Assembly (NCBI RefSeq): GCF_001553565.1
Contig: NZ_CP014228.1
Location: 496,001-560,000, forward strand
Direction: 5' to 3'
DNA from: Actinomyces radicidentis
GTDB taxonomy: Bacteria > Actinomycetota > Actinomycetes > Actinomycetales > Actinomycetaceae
DNA length: 64,000 nt
Notes under the pieces: model-generated
Told to the model about the DNA's origin: nothing
What the model saw: the letters and a program-made list of their open reading frames with translations, nothing else
Database searches by the model: none
Part shown: piece by piece, positions 34,138-44,611 of the stretch
Position numbering within the stretch: the stretch's first letter is position 1
Layout: every line of letters starts with the position of its first letter
Translations under genes and position numbers: made by a program

Positions 34138-34371
34138 ATGCCCTCGACGCGCGGCACACACTCAGTCCGGTTAGTGGAATACATCTCGACAGGGAGCATC
34201 ATTCTCGGTGTCCTGGCCTTGATGTGTGCTGCTCTCTACAGCCTGTCGTGGATAAGGGTTGGAGGGAACGGCCCACTCTCGCCCGTCGTCATCCCGGCGG
34301 GGATACTGGGAGCGTCGCTCATCGCCTCGGGGCTCGGCGGCCGTTGGGCCCTGCACGCCGACTCGAAGTAA
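34138..34371 (+). CDS. Small two-helix membrane protein
   Basis: 77 residues. The ATG at 34138 is chosen for GAGGAG six bases upstream; an ATG at 34090, two bases after the preceding stop, is the alternative. Two hydrophobic helices (about residues 14-38 and 48-68) are separated by WIRVGGNGPLSP. It directly follows the secreted two-Cys protein and ends at a strong terminator, so the pair forms a two-gene unit. An immunity or export role fits the layout but is only inferred. Confidence 0.55.
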   Translation: MPSTRGTHSVRLVEYISTGSIILGVLALMCAALYSLSWIRVGGNGPLSPVVIPAGILGASLIASGLGGRWALHADSK

Positions 34372-34378
34372 CGTCGCT

Positions 34379-34411
34379 GTGAGGTGGGGCGCCACGGGCG
34401 CCCCACCTCAC
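34379..34411. terminator. Strong hairpin terminator
   Basis: Perfect 15-bp stem GTGAGGTGGGGCGCC with a 3-base loop, 8 bp after the small membrane protein stop. Confidence 0.85.
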
Positions 34412-34746
34412 AGCAGATAATGATGTCTCACTCTCATTTACCCCGGCGTGCGAGCCAACTCGCCCCTCGTGGGCACGTCCATCACGAGCTGCACTTCCCG
34501 GAAAGGATCCGGATATACCCGGCGCTCGAGCTGCGTCTTCAAGGGCAACGGAAAGACTTGAGGGGCTCGGCTCTGCGCCGCTCGCCCCCCCCGGCCGGAG
34601 CCACGATCACATGAAGCGCCAGCAGTCTCGCGGGCTCCGCGGGCGGGCCGGCCACCCTTGTCCTCGACACCACCAAGTCAGGCAGGCGCGTAAACATCTC
34701 CTGACCGACGTCCATCCACTCGCCCGATGAGAAGGGAGAAGAATTC

Positions 34747-35040
34747 ATGGGGCTCAACAGCCTTCACACGGCAATGCCACTGGTACTAACTGTCCTTCAG
34801 CTCCTCCCGCTCCGGATCATCGCCGCCGCGGCGGCGGCCACGGGGATCAGCGACATCCGCAAGGGCAGGCGGCAGTCATCCCATCACACCCACCATACCG
34901 AGAACGGCTCCGGCCCACCTACAGGTGGGCCGGAGCCGTTGCGCGCAGGGACCGAGCCGGCGTCGTATCAGCCGAGCCCGTTCTCCTGGCGGTACTCGAG
35001 GTTCTGCGGGGGCAGGGCGGCGATCATGGGGTCGTCGTAG
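34747..35040 (+). CDS. Possible small membrane peptide, doubtful 3' end
   Basis: An ATG with a good upstream GAAGGGAG opens a frame whose first 30 residues are hydrophobic (LVLTVLQLLPLRIIAAAAAA), then basic and His-rich. The frame runs through the terminator at 34903-34940 and into the antisense of fdxA, which is unlikely for a real gene. The first part may be a real short peptide gene that lost its stop, or chance. The gap 34412-34746 upstream shows no gene. Confidence 0.3.
   Translation: MGLNSLHTAMPLVLTVLQLLPLRIIAAAAAATGISDIRKGRRQSSHHTHHTENGSGPPTGGPEPLRAGTEPASYQPSPFSWRYSRFCGGRAAIMGSS
34903..34940. terminator. Hairpin terminator downstream of fdxA
   Basis: Perfect 17-bp stem AACGGCTCCGGCCCACC with a 4-base loop, 27 bp beyond the fdxA stop; works for the minus strand and probably both. 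Confidence 0.82.
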
Positions 35041-35321
35041 GGCAGGACGCCGGTCTTCTGGGCGCCGCCGGGGGCGCCGAGGCCCTTGAGCTCGAAGAAG
35101 TCGATGTTGGCGCGGGTGTAGTCCTCCCACTCCTCGGGGACGTCGTCCTCGTAGAAGATGGCCTCGGTCGGGCAGACGGGCTCGCAGGCGCCGCAGTCGA
35201 CGCACTCGTCGGCGTTGATGTAGAGGCTGCGCTCGCCCTCGTAGATGCAGTCGACCGGACACTCGTCGACGCAGGCGCGGTCCTTGACGTCGACGCAGGG
35301 CTGGGCGATCACGTAGGTCAT
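34968..35321 (-). CDS. fdxA: Seven-iron ferredoxin
   Basis: 117 residues from the ATG at 35321. Cys ligands in CVDVKDRACVDECPVDC (with the Cys to Asp/Glu spacing of a [3Fe-4S] centre) and ECVDCGACEPVCPTEAI ([4Fe-4S]) are typical of mycobacterial-type FdxA. Acidic C-terminal half with EEWEDYTRANIDFF. Small soluble electron carrier. The 196 bp between this start and the VanW-like stop contain its promoter; nothing else is seen there. Confidence 0.95.
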   Translation of the reverse strand: MTYVIAQPCVDVKDRACVDECPVDCIYEGERSLYINADECVDCGACEPVCPTEAIFYEDDVPEEWEDYTRANIDFFELKGLGAPGGAQKTGVLPYDDPMIAALPPQNLEYRQENGLG

Positions 35322-35517
35322 GAGCGACGATCCTCTCGAAGGCGGGCGTCTCCGCTGGTCGCGGTAGACGCTGCCCCCCAGTATCGTCCCGGCCCCCGCA
35401 GGGCCCAAGCCACGGCGGGAGTGCTCGTCACCACGCCGTTTCGCACGGCGCGCTCCGGCCTTATTTCGGAAAGGGGCGCTGCGCGGATCCTGGCGTGCGC
35501 GCAGGGGCCGACCGCGC

Positions 35518-37182
35518 TCAGCGGCAGACGACCGGGTTGTCCGACTGGTACGAGGTGGTGAGGACGTCGTCGGGCGTGCTCGTGCCGTCGGGCTTCGTGC
35601 GGTGGCGGGTGACGGTGATGTCGAAGCCCTGCTCGCCGCCGCCGTAGGGGGTGCAGGAGGCGCCGGTGTCGACCTTGGTGGCGTAGGCGCGGTAGTTGTG
35701 CGGGGTGCCGTTGTCGATGGTGACGTCGTAGTAGTGGGTGCCCCACAGGCGGGCGTGGACCTCTCCCCCGCTCACCCAGGCCTGGAGGAGCACGGCGTTC
35801 GGCGTCGAGTTCCTGAACTTGAGGTCCAGCACCCCGGTCCACAGGGTCGAGTCTCGCCCCGCCGGGTAGCGCTCGAACCAGTAGGTGTGGGGGTGGTGCT
35901 CGACGTCATCCATGCCGGCCTCGAAGGCAGCGTTGAAGACGGTGGTGTCGACCTGGCTGAGGCCGCCGCCCATGGCGTCGGTGTGCTGTCCGTCGTTGAT
36001 GACGCCCGCGGCGGCAAAGCCGTGCGCGGCGTCGACCGGGCCGAGCGCGTCGGACAGGGAGAAGGTGTCACCGGCCTTGACGAGGGTGGAGTTGATGGCG
36101 GCGGTGCCGGCGATGAGGTTCTGGTCGCGCCCGTACTGGGAGGTGTAGGGCGTGGAGTACTCGCCAACGATCTCGTCCATCGTCCAGTCCTTCTCCGCCG
36201 TGGTGACCTCGGGCTTGGAGACGGAGGCGGGCAGGACGGCGGTGCGGTCGCCGTCGGTGGTGCCGGCCTTGAGGACGGCGGCGGCGAGGGCGGCGGAGTC
36301 GATGCCGAGCCCGTCCTCGGCGGCGACGTAGGTGGGCGTGGCGTCGTCGCTCCCCTCGATGGTCCAGGTCGCGTCCTGGGCGGGGGCGTCGACGGCAGCG
36401 CCCATCGCCGCGGTGACGGCGTCGTGGAGGCCCTGCGCGTCGAGCGCGGCGGTGAGGGAGCCTCCCTCCGAGGTGATCCGGGTGAGGGCCGCGGTCTGCT
36501 CGGGCGTGAGGGTGAGGATGCGGCCGGCTGCGGCGGTCTCCGCGGGCGTCCCGGCGGCGGTGACGGTGACGTCCCCGGACAGGAGCGGCGTGAGGGTGGT
36601 GTCGATGAGGTCCTGGGCGTCGGCGTCGGTGATGCCCGGCTGGGACTCGCCGGCCACGAGCGCGACGGACTTCTCGCCCAGGGGCCAGCCGGCCGCCAGC
36701 GCCTCGACGGAGGCGTCGACGTCGAGGCCGGTGCCGACGGTGCCGTGGTGGAGGACCGGGGTGGCGCCGTCGAGGGTGACGGAGGCGTCGGCGGTGCCGG
36801 TGGACAGGGTGGAGAGCTTGGCGACGAGGGCGGAGCGCAGGGCGTCGGAGTCGACGGTCGTGGCGCCGGCGGCTTCGACCGTCTCACCGGCGAGGCGGCG
36901 CGCGATGGTGACGGGGTTGAGCGTGAAGGAGGTGAGGCGCTCGACGGCGCCCGCGGCGTCGGCGCTGACGCCGGAGTCGGCGGGGACGAGGGTGTCGGAG
37001 GCGTCGCCGACGGTGATGGTGACGGGCTCGGCGAGCTCGGCGTCGACGGCCGCGGTGACGGCGCTGCGTGCGGCGGCGGGGCTCATCCCGCCGACCTTCG
37101 TGCCGGCGACGGAGGCGTCCCCGAAGAGGTGCTGGGCGGTGGCCAGGGCGAGGCCGCCCCACACGGCGGCGACGGCGAGCAC
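35518..37182 (-). CDS. VanW-family protein with peptidoglycan-binding-like repeats
   Basis: 554 residues from GTG 37182 as read. VAGTKVGGMSPAAARSAV and the related repeat around SVALVAGESQPGI are Y-type (PG_binding_4) domains; the VanW domain follows with STPYTSQYGRDQNLIAGTAA, NSTLVKAGDTFSLSDALG, GGGLSQVDTTVFNAAFEAG and HHPHTYWFERYPAGRDST. The GTG truncates the single membrane helix. In the same frame upstream lies RRRRPLLLAGAGV, and MSAPTPDPAPETDALP begins at 37427 in another frame, so a one-base discrepancy in the C-run near 37378-37385 probably hides the real N-terminus. Envelope protein of unknown exact role. Confidence 0.85.
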   Translation of the reverse strand: MLAVAAVWGGLALATAQHLFGDASVAGTKVGGMSPAAARSAVTAAVDAELAEPVTITVGDASDTLVPADSGVSADAAGAVERLTSFTLNPVTIARRLAGETVEAAGATTVDSDALRSALVAKLSTLSTGTADASVTLDGATPVLHHGTVGTGLDVDASVEALAAGWPLGEKSVALVAGESQPGITDADAQDLIDTTLTPLLSGDVTVTAAGTPAETAAAGRILTLTPEQTAALTRITSEGGSLTAALDAQGLHDAVTAAMGAAVDAPAQDATWTIEGSDDATPTYVAAEDGLGIDSAALAAAVLKAGTTDGDRTAVLPASVSKPEVTTAEKDWTMDEIVGEYSTPYTSQYGRDQNLIAGTAAINSTLVKAGDTFSLSDALGPVDAAHGFAAAGVINDGQHTDAMGGGLSQVDTTVFNAAFEAGMDDVEHHPHTYWFERYPAGRDSTLWTGVLDLKFRNSTPNAVLLQAWVSGGEVHARLWGTHYYDVTIDNGTPHNYRAYATKVDTGASCTPYGGGEQGFDITVTRHRTKPDGTSTPDDVLTTSYQSDNPVVCR

Positions 37183-37625
37183 ACCGGCCCCGGCGAGGAG
37201 GAGGGGGCGACGGCGGCGCTCCGGAGCGACGGTCTGCGCGGTATCGCTCCGAGCGCCCTCGGCCTGCGCGGTGTCCGCCGCCTCCAGGGCGCTCTCGGGC
37301 GCGTCGGCGGCAGCGGCGTCGGGCTGCTCGGCACCCCTCTCCTGCGCGGAGCGCTCGGAGGCGGCGGGGGCGATGCTCGGGGGAGGGCGTCGGTCTCGGG
37401 AGCGGGGTCGGGCGTGGGGGCGCTCATGGCCCCATCCTGACGAAGATCGGGGCGTGCGCCCAGGAGGCGGGCCCGGTCCTGCGGTGCCGTGACCGGAGAG
37501 TGATCCCCGTCCCCACCCGCTGGTCCGGGGCAGGTTCCCGCTCCCCCGCGCGGCGAGGGCCGCGGCGGGCCCCGCCGGCGCCCCACGGCAGCCCTGACCT
37601 GTCCCGTCCCTCCCCCGCGGGACGA

Positions 37626-37666
37626 CGACGGCCGGCGCTCCGCGGGTGCGGGGGCGCCGGCCGTCG
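37626..37666. terminator. Hairpin terminator downstream of typA
   Basis: 13-bp perfect stem CGACGGCCGGCGC with inner mismatched loop, 32 bp beyond the typA stop. The 516-bp gap 37183-37698 otherwise holds the apparent VanW N-terminal region. Confidence 0.78.
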
Positions 37667-37698
37667 CTGCCGGGGGTGGGCCGGTGGGCCCGTGCGGC

Positions 37699-39621
<1,923 letters not shown>

Positions 39622-39821
39622 ACGGGGGTCTTCTTCCATCCGGGAGGTCGCGCCCCGCTCAGTTCGCTCCGACGGGCCGAGGGGCGCCGCCGGCGCAGGG
39701 CGCACAGCGAGCCAAGGGTAGTGGCCGGGGCCGCTCCCCTGCCATGACGGCGGCGACAGGCCCGGTGTGCGTCGCCTCACGGGCCCGCTGCGGACGGCGG
39801 GGCGCACGGCGCCCGCCCGTG

Positions 39822-40568
39822 TCAGAGGACGGTGGTCGTGAGGAGGAGGGCGAGCGCGACGAGTGCGACGACGGCGACGGGAGCGGCGCCCCAGCGGCTG
39901 ACGATCGCGGGGGCCGCCCCCGCTGCGCCGTCGGGGCGGGCGGCGGCCGCGTGCCCGAGGCGCTGCTCGCGGCGGCGCAGCCGGGTGACGAGCCGGAGGT
40001 GCTCCTCGCGGGAGGCCTGGTAGAGGTCGATGAGGTAGGCGCCGTCGGCGGCGTCGAGGTGGGTGCGGTAGCGGCGCGGGGCGGCGTCGAGGTCCTGGCT
40101 CGCGGTGACGTACTCCTCGCGGGCGGCGCTGCCGCGGCGCGCGTGGCGGGTGGCGGCGATGACGCCGCCGCGCTGGCAGGCGGAGACGGTGACGGAGCGC
40201 GGGCGCGCCCTCTCGGAGGCGCCGTCGTCGCCGCCGTCGGTGCCACCGTCCGCATGGCTCCCGTTCCCGGGGCCGGTGACCTCGACGGCGAGGGCCCAGC
40301 GCGTCGGCGCGGCGCGCAGGGCGTCCCAGCTCAGCACGTGGCTGCGCCAGGCGTTGCGGATCGTGAGGGCGTCCTCGGCCAGGACCGCCTGGGGGCGCCA
40401 CCACAGGAGCCAGACGATCGTCTCGACGCAGGCGGCGACGGCGAGGGCCTGGAGGCCGTTGCGGTAGCCGTCGGAGAACCAGATCGCGACGACGACGTAG
40501 AGGCCTCCGAGGGCGACGGCGACGACGCCGACGCGGCCGAGGAGGGAGCGCAGGATGACGGTGGGCAC
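39822..40568 (-). CDS. PH-domain-like membrane protein
   Basis: About 248 residues. Two N-terminal helices (GVVAVALGGLYVVVAIW and ALAVAACVETIVWLLWW) precede a bacterial-PH-like domain with AVLAEDALTIRNAWRSHVL, then a low-complexity insert and a final membrane helix at the C-terminus. Such proteins are often conserved near typA in actinobacteria; function unknown. Start GTG 40568 or ATG 40586. Confidence 0.7.
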   Translation of the reverse strand: MPTVILRSLLGRVGVVAVALGGLYVVVAIWFSDGYRNGLQALAVAACVETIVWLLWWRPQAVLAEDALTIRNAWRSHVLSWDALRAAPTRWALAVEVTGPGNGSHADGGTDGGDDGASERARPRSVTVSACQRGGVIAATRHARRGSAAREEYVTASQDLDAAPRRYRTHLDAADGAYLIDLYQASREEHLRLVTRLRRREQRLGHAAAARPDGAAGAAPAIVSRWGAAPVAVVALVALALLLTTTVL

Positions 40569-40612
40569 GGCCCCATCCTGCCCCATGGCGCCGCCCGGTC
40601 ACCGGGACGCGT

Positions 40613-40644
40613 CCCGGCCCGGACGCGGGTTCGTCCGGGCCGGG
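40613..40644. terminator. Hairpin terminator after the last substrate-binding protein gene
   Basis: 13-bp perfect stem CCCGGCCCGGACG with a 6-base loop, 59 bp past the stop of the 40704-42413 gene and 44 bp upstream of the PH-like start. Confidence 0.75.
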
Positions 40645-40703
40645 GCCGTCGATCGCGACGACCACCGTCCGCGCAGAGGCGGCGGGCCGCCGTCGTCATC
40701 GCG

Positions 40704-42413
40704 TCACTCGGCGTAGCCGATGTCCTCGGGGCGGACCGAGGACAGACCGAAGGAGCCGTAGTTGGCGAGCGTCCTGGGGACTGCCGTGTAGTCGGCCCTG
40801 ACGTAGAGGGGGATGACGGCGGCGAGGTCCCAGATGGCGGCGTCGGCCTCGTTGCCGAGCTCGATGCGCTTATCGGGGTCGGCCTCGACGGCGACCTGGT
40901 CGATGAGCGCCTCGAGCTCGTCGCTCCACACCTGGGCGAAGTTGGAGGCGGAGTCCTTGCCGTAGATCATCCCGATCCAAGCCATCGGGTAGGGGGTTCC
41001 CGTCCAGCTGAAGCTGGCGATCTCGAAGTTCCCCTTGTAGATGCGCTCGGGGAAGAAGTCGTCGGAGTTCGTGTCGTCCATGACGATCTCGACGCCGATC
41101 TCCTTCATGCTCGCCTGGAGGACCTTTCCCTGGGTGGCCGAGGTCGTCGCGCTCGGCAACCGGAGGTACTTGAGGGACAGCGTCCGGCCGTCCTTCTCCC
41201 GGTACTCCTTGCCGTCGGGGAGCGTCCAGCCCAGGGCGTCCAGCTCGGAGGCGGCCTTCTCCTTGTCGAGGGCCAGGGGCGTGGAGTTGTCCTGGTAGCC
41301 GGTCTGGCTCGGCATGAAGAGGTGGTTGCCGAGGCGCAGCTCGCTCGCCGCGACGGGCAGGCCCTGGAGGTCGGCCTCGGCGATCGTGTCGCGGTCGATG
41401 CCCTTGACGATGGCCTGGCGCAGCTTCTGGTCGGCGAGGAGTCCCGTGGACCCGTTGATGGTGAAGTGGCGCCAGTCCAGGCCGCGGGCCTGGCGGATCT
41501 CGCCGTCGGCGCGCTGCTCGCACTGCTGGTAGGTGGAGGCGTCGGCGATGTCGTCGACGACGTCGATCTCCTTGTTGGCGAAGGCCTGGCCGCGTGCGGA
41601 GGCGTCGACGACCTTGAGGACGACGGAGTCGAGGAGGGGCGCGTCGCCCCACCAGGACGGGTTGGGCTCGAGGGTGATCGTCTGCTTGCCCTGGTCGGCG
41701 GCGGTGACGACGTAGGGTCCGGTCCAGCCCGCCGTGTCGGAGGCGTCGGTCCATGCCGAGAAGGTCTCGACGTCGGCGGCTCGGGAGGCCGGGACGATCC
41801 CGCCGCCGAGGACCGAGGACCAGTCGGGGTAGACGGCGTCGAAGGTGGTGACCATCTCGTACTCGTCCGCACCCTGCTCGATGGACTCGATGTGCTCCCA
41901 CCCGGAGGTGGAGGCGACGACGGCGGTGAAGGCCTCGTCGGTGCCGTTGCAGGCCTTCCAGCAGGCCTGGTAGTCCGCGACGGTGATGGGGTCGCCGGAG
42001 GCCCAGACGGCGGCGGGGTTGAGGTGCATCGTGACGACCGTCTTGTCGTCGGCGATCTCCTCGGAGTAGTCCTCGCAGAACTCGGTGCGGGCCTCGAAGG
42101 AGGCGTCGTCGGCGTAGATCCAGTTGACGACGCCGCAGAAGCTCTGGATCGAGGCGTTGGCGACGGTGTTCCCGTCGAGGTGCATGACGTTGAAGTTGCC
42201 GACGAAGGCGTCGATGGGGACGGTGAGGGTGCCTCCCTGGGCGAGCTCGTCGCGGGCGCGCTCGTTGAGGTCGGAGGCCGCGAGGCCCGCGGCACTGGCG
42301 CCGCCGGTGGCGGAGCCACTGCCGCCCGAGCCGGAGGAGGAGCAGGCCGCCAGCGCGGCGAGGGCGGCCGCGGAGGCGGATCCGGTGAGGAAGAGTCGTC
42401 GGTTGAGCATCAT
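40704..42413 (-). CDS. Peptide ABC transporter substrate-binding lipoprotein 1 (family 5)
   Basis: 569 residues. Tat-like signal MMLNRRLFLTGSASAAALAAL with lipobox LAAC. Family-5 solute-binding fold in usual order: VVTMHLNPAAVWASGDPITV (N-terminal lobe), YQACWKACNGTD, TFDAVYPDWSSVLGG, the hinge region KLRQAIVKGIDRDTIAEADL, then AASELDALGWTLPDGKEYREK and the C-terminal KGNFEIASFSWTGTPYP. Paralogue of the two following genes upstream. It delivers oligopeptides to the permeases of the first system. A terminator follows. Confidence 0.93.
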   Translation of the reverse strand: MMLNRRLFLTGSASAAALAALAACSSSGSGGSGSATGGASAAGLAASDLNERARDELAQGGTLTVPIDAFVGNFNVMHLDGNTVANASIQSFCGVVNWIYADDASFEARTEFCEDYSEEIADDKTVVTMHLNPAAVWASGDPITVADYQACWKACNGTDEAFTAVVASTSGWEHIESIEQGADEYEMVTTFDAVYPDWSSVLGGGIVPASRAADVETFSAWTDASDTAGWTGPYVVTAADQGKQTITLEPNPSWWGDAPLLDSVVLKVVDASARGQAFANKEIDVVDDIADASTYQQCEQRADGEIRQARGLDWRHFTINGSTGLLADQKLRQAIVKGIDRDTIAEADLQGLPVAASELRLGNHLFMPSQTGYQDNSTPLALDKEKAASELDALGWTLPDGKEYREKDGRTLSLKYLRLPSATTSATQGKVLQASMKEIGVEIVMDDTNSDDFFPERIYKGNFEIASFSWTGTPYPMAWIGMIYGKDSASNFAQVWSDELEALIDQVAVEADPDKRIELGNEADAAIWDLAAVIPLYVRADYTAVPRTLANYGSFGLSSVRPEDIGYAE

Positions 42414-42540
42414 CGCTGGACCTCTCGATGGGGACGGGTGACCGCGGGGGACGGCCGTCCAGCCAGTGTGCCCTAGCGCACATGTCCGTGTCATGACATC
42501 GGTCGAAGGTCCCATGATCGGGACCGCCTCGAGCACGACG

Positions 42541-42588
42541 CGGGCCCCGGGCGCCGCGGGGAGGAGTCCCAGCGGCGCCCGGGGCCCG
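42541..42588. terminator. Hairpin terminator between SBP2 and SBP1 genes
   Basis: 17-bp perfect stem CGGGCCCCGGGCGCCGC with a 14-base loop, directly after the 42610 stop. Confidence 0.8.
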
Positions 42589-42609
42589 AGCCGCGCCGTC
42601 GTCAGTGCG

Positions 42610-44310
42610 TCACTTGGCGTAGCCGACGTCCTCGGGACGGACCGAGGACAGGCCGAAGGAGCCGTAGTTGGCGAGCTTCTTCGGGACGGCCGTGTAGCTG
42701 GCGCGCGAGTAGATCGGGATGACGCCGGCGAGCTGCCAGATCTCCTTGTCGGCGTCCTGGGCGAGCTTGACGCGCTTGGCGTGGTCGGCCTCGACGGCGA
42801 CCTCGTCGATGAGCTTCTCGAGGTCCTCGCTCCACACGCCGGTGTAGTTCGAGGCGGAGCCCTTGCCGTAGACCTGACCGATGTTGTTCATCGGGTAGGG
42901 GGTGCCCTGCCAGGCGAAGGAGACGATCTCGAAGTTGCCCTTCTTGACCCGCTCGGGGAAGAAGTCGTCGTTGTTGGTGTCGTCCATGACGATCTCGACG
43001 CCGATCTCCTTCATGTTCGCCTGGAGGACCTTGCCCTCGGTGGCGGAGGTCGCCGTGTCGGGCAGGCGCAGGTACTTGATGGACAGCGTCTGACCGTCCT
43101 TCTCGCGGTACTCCTTGCCGTCGGGCAGCGTCCAGCCCAGGGACTCGAGGTCCTTGACGGCCTGCTCCTTGTTGAAGGCGAGGTCGCCGGTGTTGTCCTG
43201 GTAGTCGGCGTCCTGCGGGGCGAAGAGGTGGTTGCCGAGCTGGAGCTGGGAGACGGGGACCGGCAGGCCCTGCAGGTCGGCCTTCGTGATGGTCTCGCGG
43301 TCGATGCCCTTGACGATCGCCTGACGCAGCTTCTGGTCCGCCAGGAGACCGGTCGAGCCGTTCATGGTGAAGTGGCGCCACTGGAGGCCGGCCGCCTGAC
43401 GGATCTCGCCGTCGCCGCGCTGCTCGCACTGCTGGTACGTCGAGGCGTCGATGATCGTGTCGACGACGTCGAGCTCCTTGTTCGCGAAGGCGGTGCCCTG
43501 CGCGGAGGCGTCGACGACCTTGAAGGTGACCGTGTCGAGGAGCGGCTTCTCGCCCCACCAGGCGTCGTTCGGCTCGAGGACGACGGCCTGCTTGGTGGAG
43601 TCGGCGCTGGTGACGATGAAGGGGCCGGCCCAGTAGTCGGTGTCGGAGGCGTCGGTCCAGGACGCGAAGGCCTCCGGCGACTCGGTGAGCTTGCTCGGGA
43701 CGATGGTGCCGGAGAGCACGGCGGACCAGTCGGGGAAGACCGAGCTGAAGGTGACGACCATCTCGTACTCGTCGGAGCCCTGCTCGATGGACTCGATGTG
43801 GTCCCAGCCGTCGGTGGAGGAAACCATCTCGGTGAAGGCGTCGTCGGTGCCGTTGCAGGCCTTCCAGCAGCCCTGGTAGTCGGCGTAGGTGATCGGGTCG
43901 CCGGAGTTCCACTTGGCCTCGGGGTTGAGGTGCATCGTGACGACCGTCTTGCCGTCCTTCTCCTCCTCCGTGAAGTCCTTGCAGAACTCCTCGCGGGCGG
44001 AGAAGCTGCCGTCCTCCGCGTAGATGAAGTTGTGGATGCCGGCGAAGTCCTGGATGCCGGAGTTGTCGGTGGTGCCGCCGTCGATGTGGAGCGGGTTGTA
44101 GTTCGGGACCATCGAGCTCATCGGGATGGAGAGCGAGCCGCCCTGGGAGAGCTTGCTGCGGTCCTGCTTGTTGATGGCCGAGGCGGCGAGCTTGACCGGG
44201 GTGGCGGAGGCGTCCGAGCTGCTCGAGGAGCCGGAGCCGCAGGCCGCGAGGGCGGCGAGGGCGGTGACGGACGCGGAGCCTCCGAGGAAGAGGCGACGGT
44301 TGATCATCAT
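42610..44310 (-). CDS. Peptide ABC transporter substrate-binding lipoprotein 2 (family 5)
   Basis: 566 residues. Signal MMINRRLFLGGSASVTALAA with lipobox LAAC. Same domain order as its paralogues: TVVTMHLNPEAKWNSGDPI, ACNGTDDAFTEMVSS, VFPDWSAVLSGTIVPSKL, the conserved KLRQAIVKGIDRETITKADL and YREKDGQTLSIKYLRLPDTA. Middle of three tandem copies. A 200-bp part (42938-43139) is nearly identical to the same part of gene 3, which points to gene conversion or recent duplication. Confidence 0.93.
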   Translation of the reverse strand: MMINRRLFLGGSASVTALAALAACGSGSSSSSDASATPVKLAASAINKQDRSKLSQGGSLSIPMSSMVPNYNPLHIDGGTTDNSGIQDFAGIHNFIYAEDGSFSAREEFCKDFTEEEKDGKTVVTMHLNPEAKWNSGDPITYADYQGCWKACNGTDDAFTEMVSSTDGWDHIESIEQGSDEYEMVVTFSSVFPDWSAVLSGTIVPSKLTESPEAFASWTDASDTDYWAGPFIVTSADSTKQAVVLEPNDAWWGEKPLLDTVTFKVVDASAQGTAFANKELDVVDTIIDASTYQQCEQRGDGEIRQAAGLQWRHFTMNGSTGLLADQKLRQAIVKGIDRETITKADLQGLPVPVSQLQLGNHLFAPQDADYQDNTGDLAFNKEQAVKDLESLGWTLPDGKEYREKDGQTLSIKYLRLPDTATSATEGKVLQANMKEIGVEIVMDDTNNDDFFPERVKKGNFEIVSFAWQGTPYPMNNIGQVYGKGSASNYTGVWSEDLEKLIDEVAVEADHAKRVKLAQDADKEIWQLAGVIPIYSRASYTAVPKKLANYGSFGLSSVRPEDVGYAK

Positions 44311-44537
44311 GGGGTGGGATCCATTCGTCGGGATGGTGATGTAGCCAACATGTTAAGCGTCGGCGACGAACGGGTGACACCAGGGGGACCCGTCCTGCGG
44401 AGTGAGACCGCTCACCGCGCTCAGGGAGGTCACAGGTGCGTGGGACGCCCCGGTCGAGCCCTTGCCAGCGCTCCGCTGCGATCGGGCCCAGACCGTCCAC
44501 CGCCGCCGGCGGGACCCCCGTTGCGAGCGCACGCGAC

Positions 44538-44573
44538 GGGGCCCGGGCGGTGCGTGCGCACCACCCGGGCCCC
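44538..44573. terminator. Hairpin terminator between SBP3 and SBP2 genes
   Basis: GGGGCCCGGG and CCCGGGCCCC arms with an inner GGTGCG/CGCACC stem, 39 bp beyond the 44612 stop. The 300-bp gap 44311-44611 shows no other element. Confidence 0.75.
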
Positions 44574-44611
44574 GCGGGTCTGACCGCCCCCTCAGGGGCG
44601 CGGGCTCAGGA

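Noticed and set aside
34384..34614. Small 76-residue plus-strand ORF
   Set aside because: It starts inside a strong terminator hairpin, has no ribosome site and shows Arg/Pro/Leu composition without any motif.
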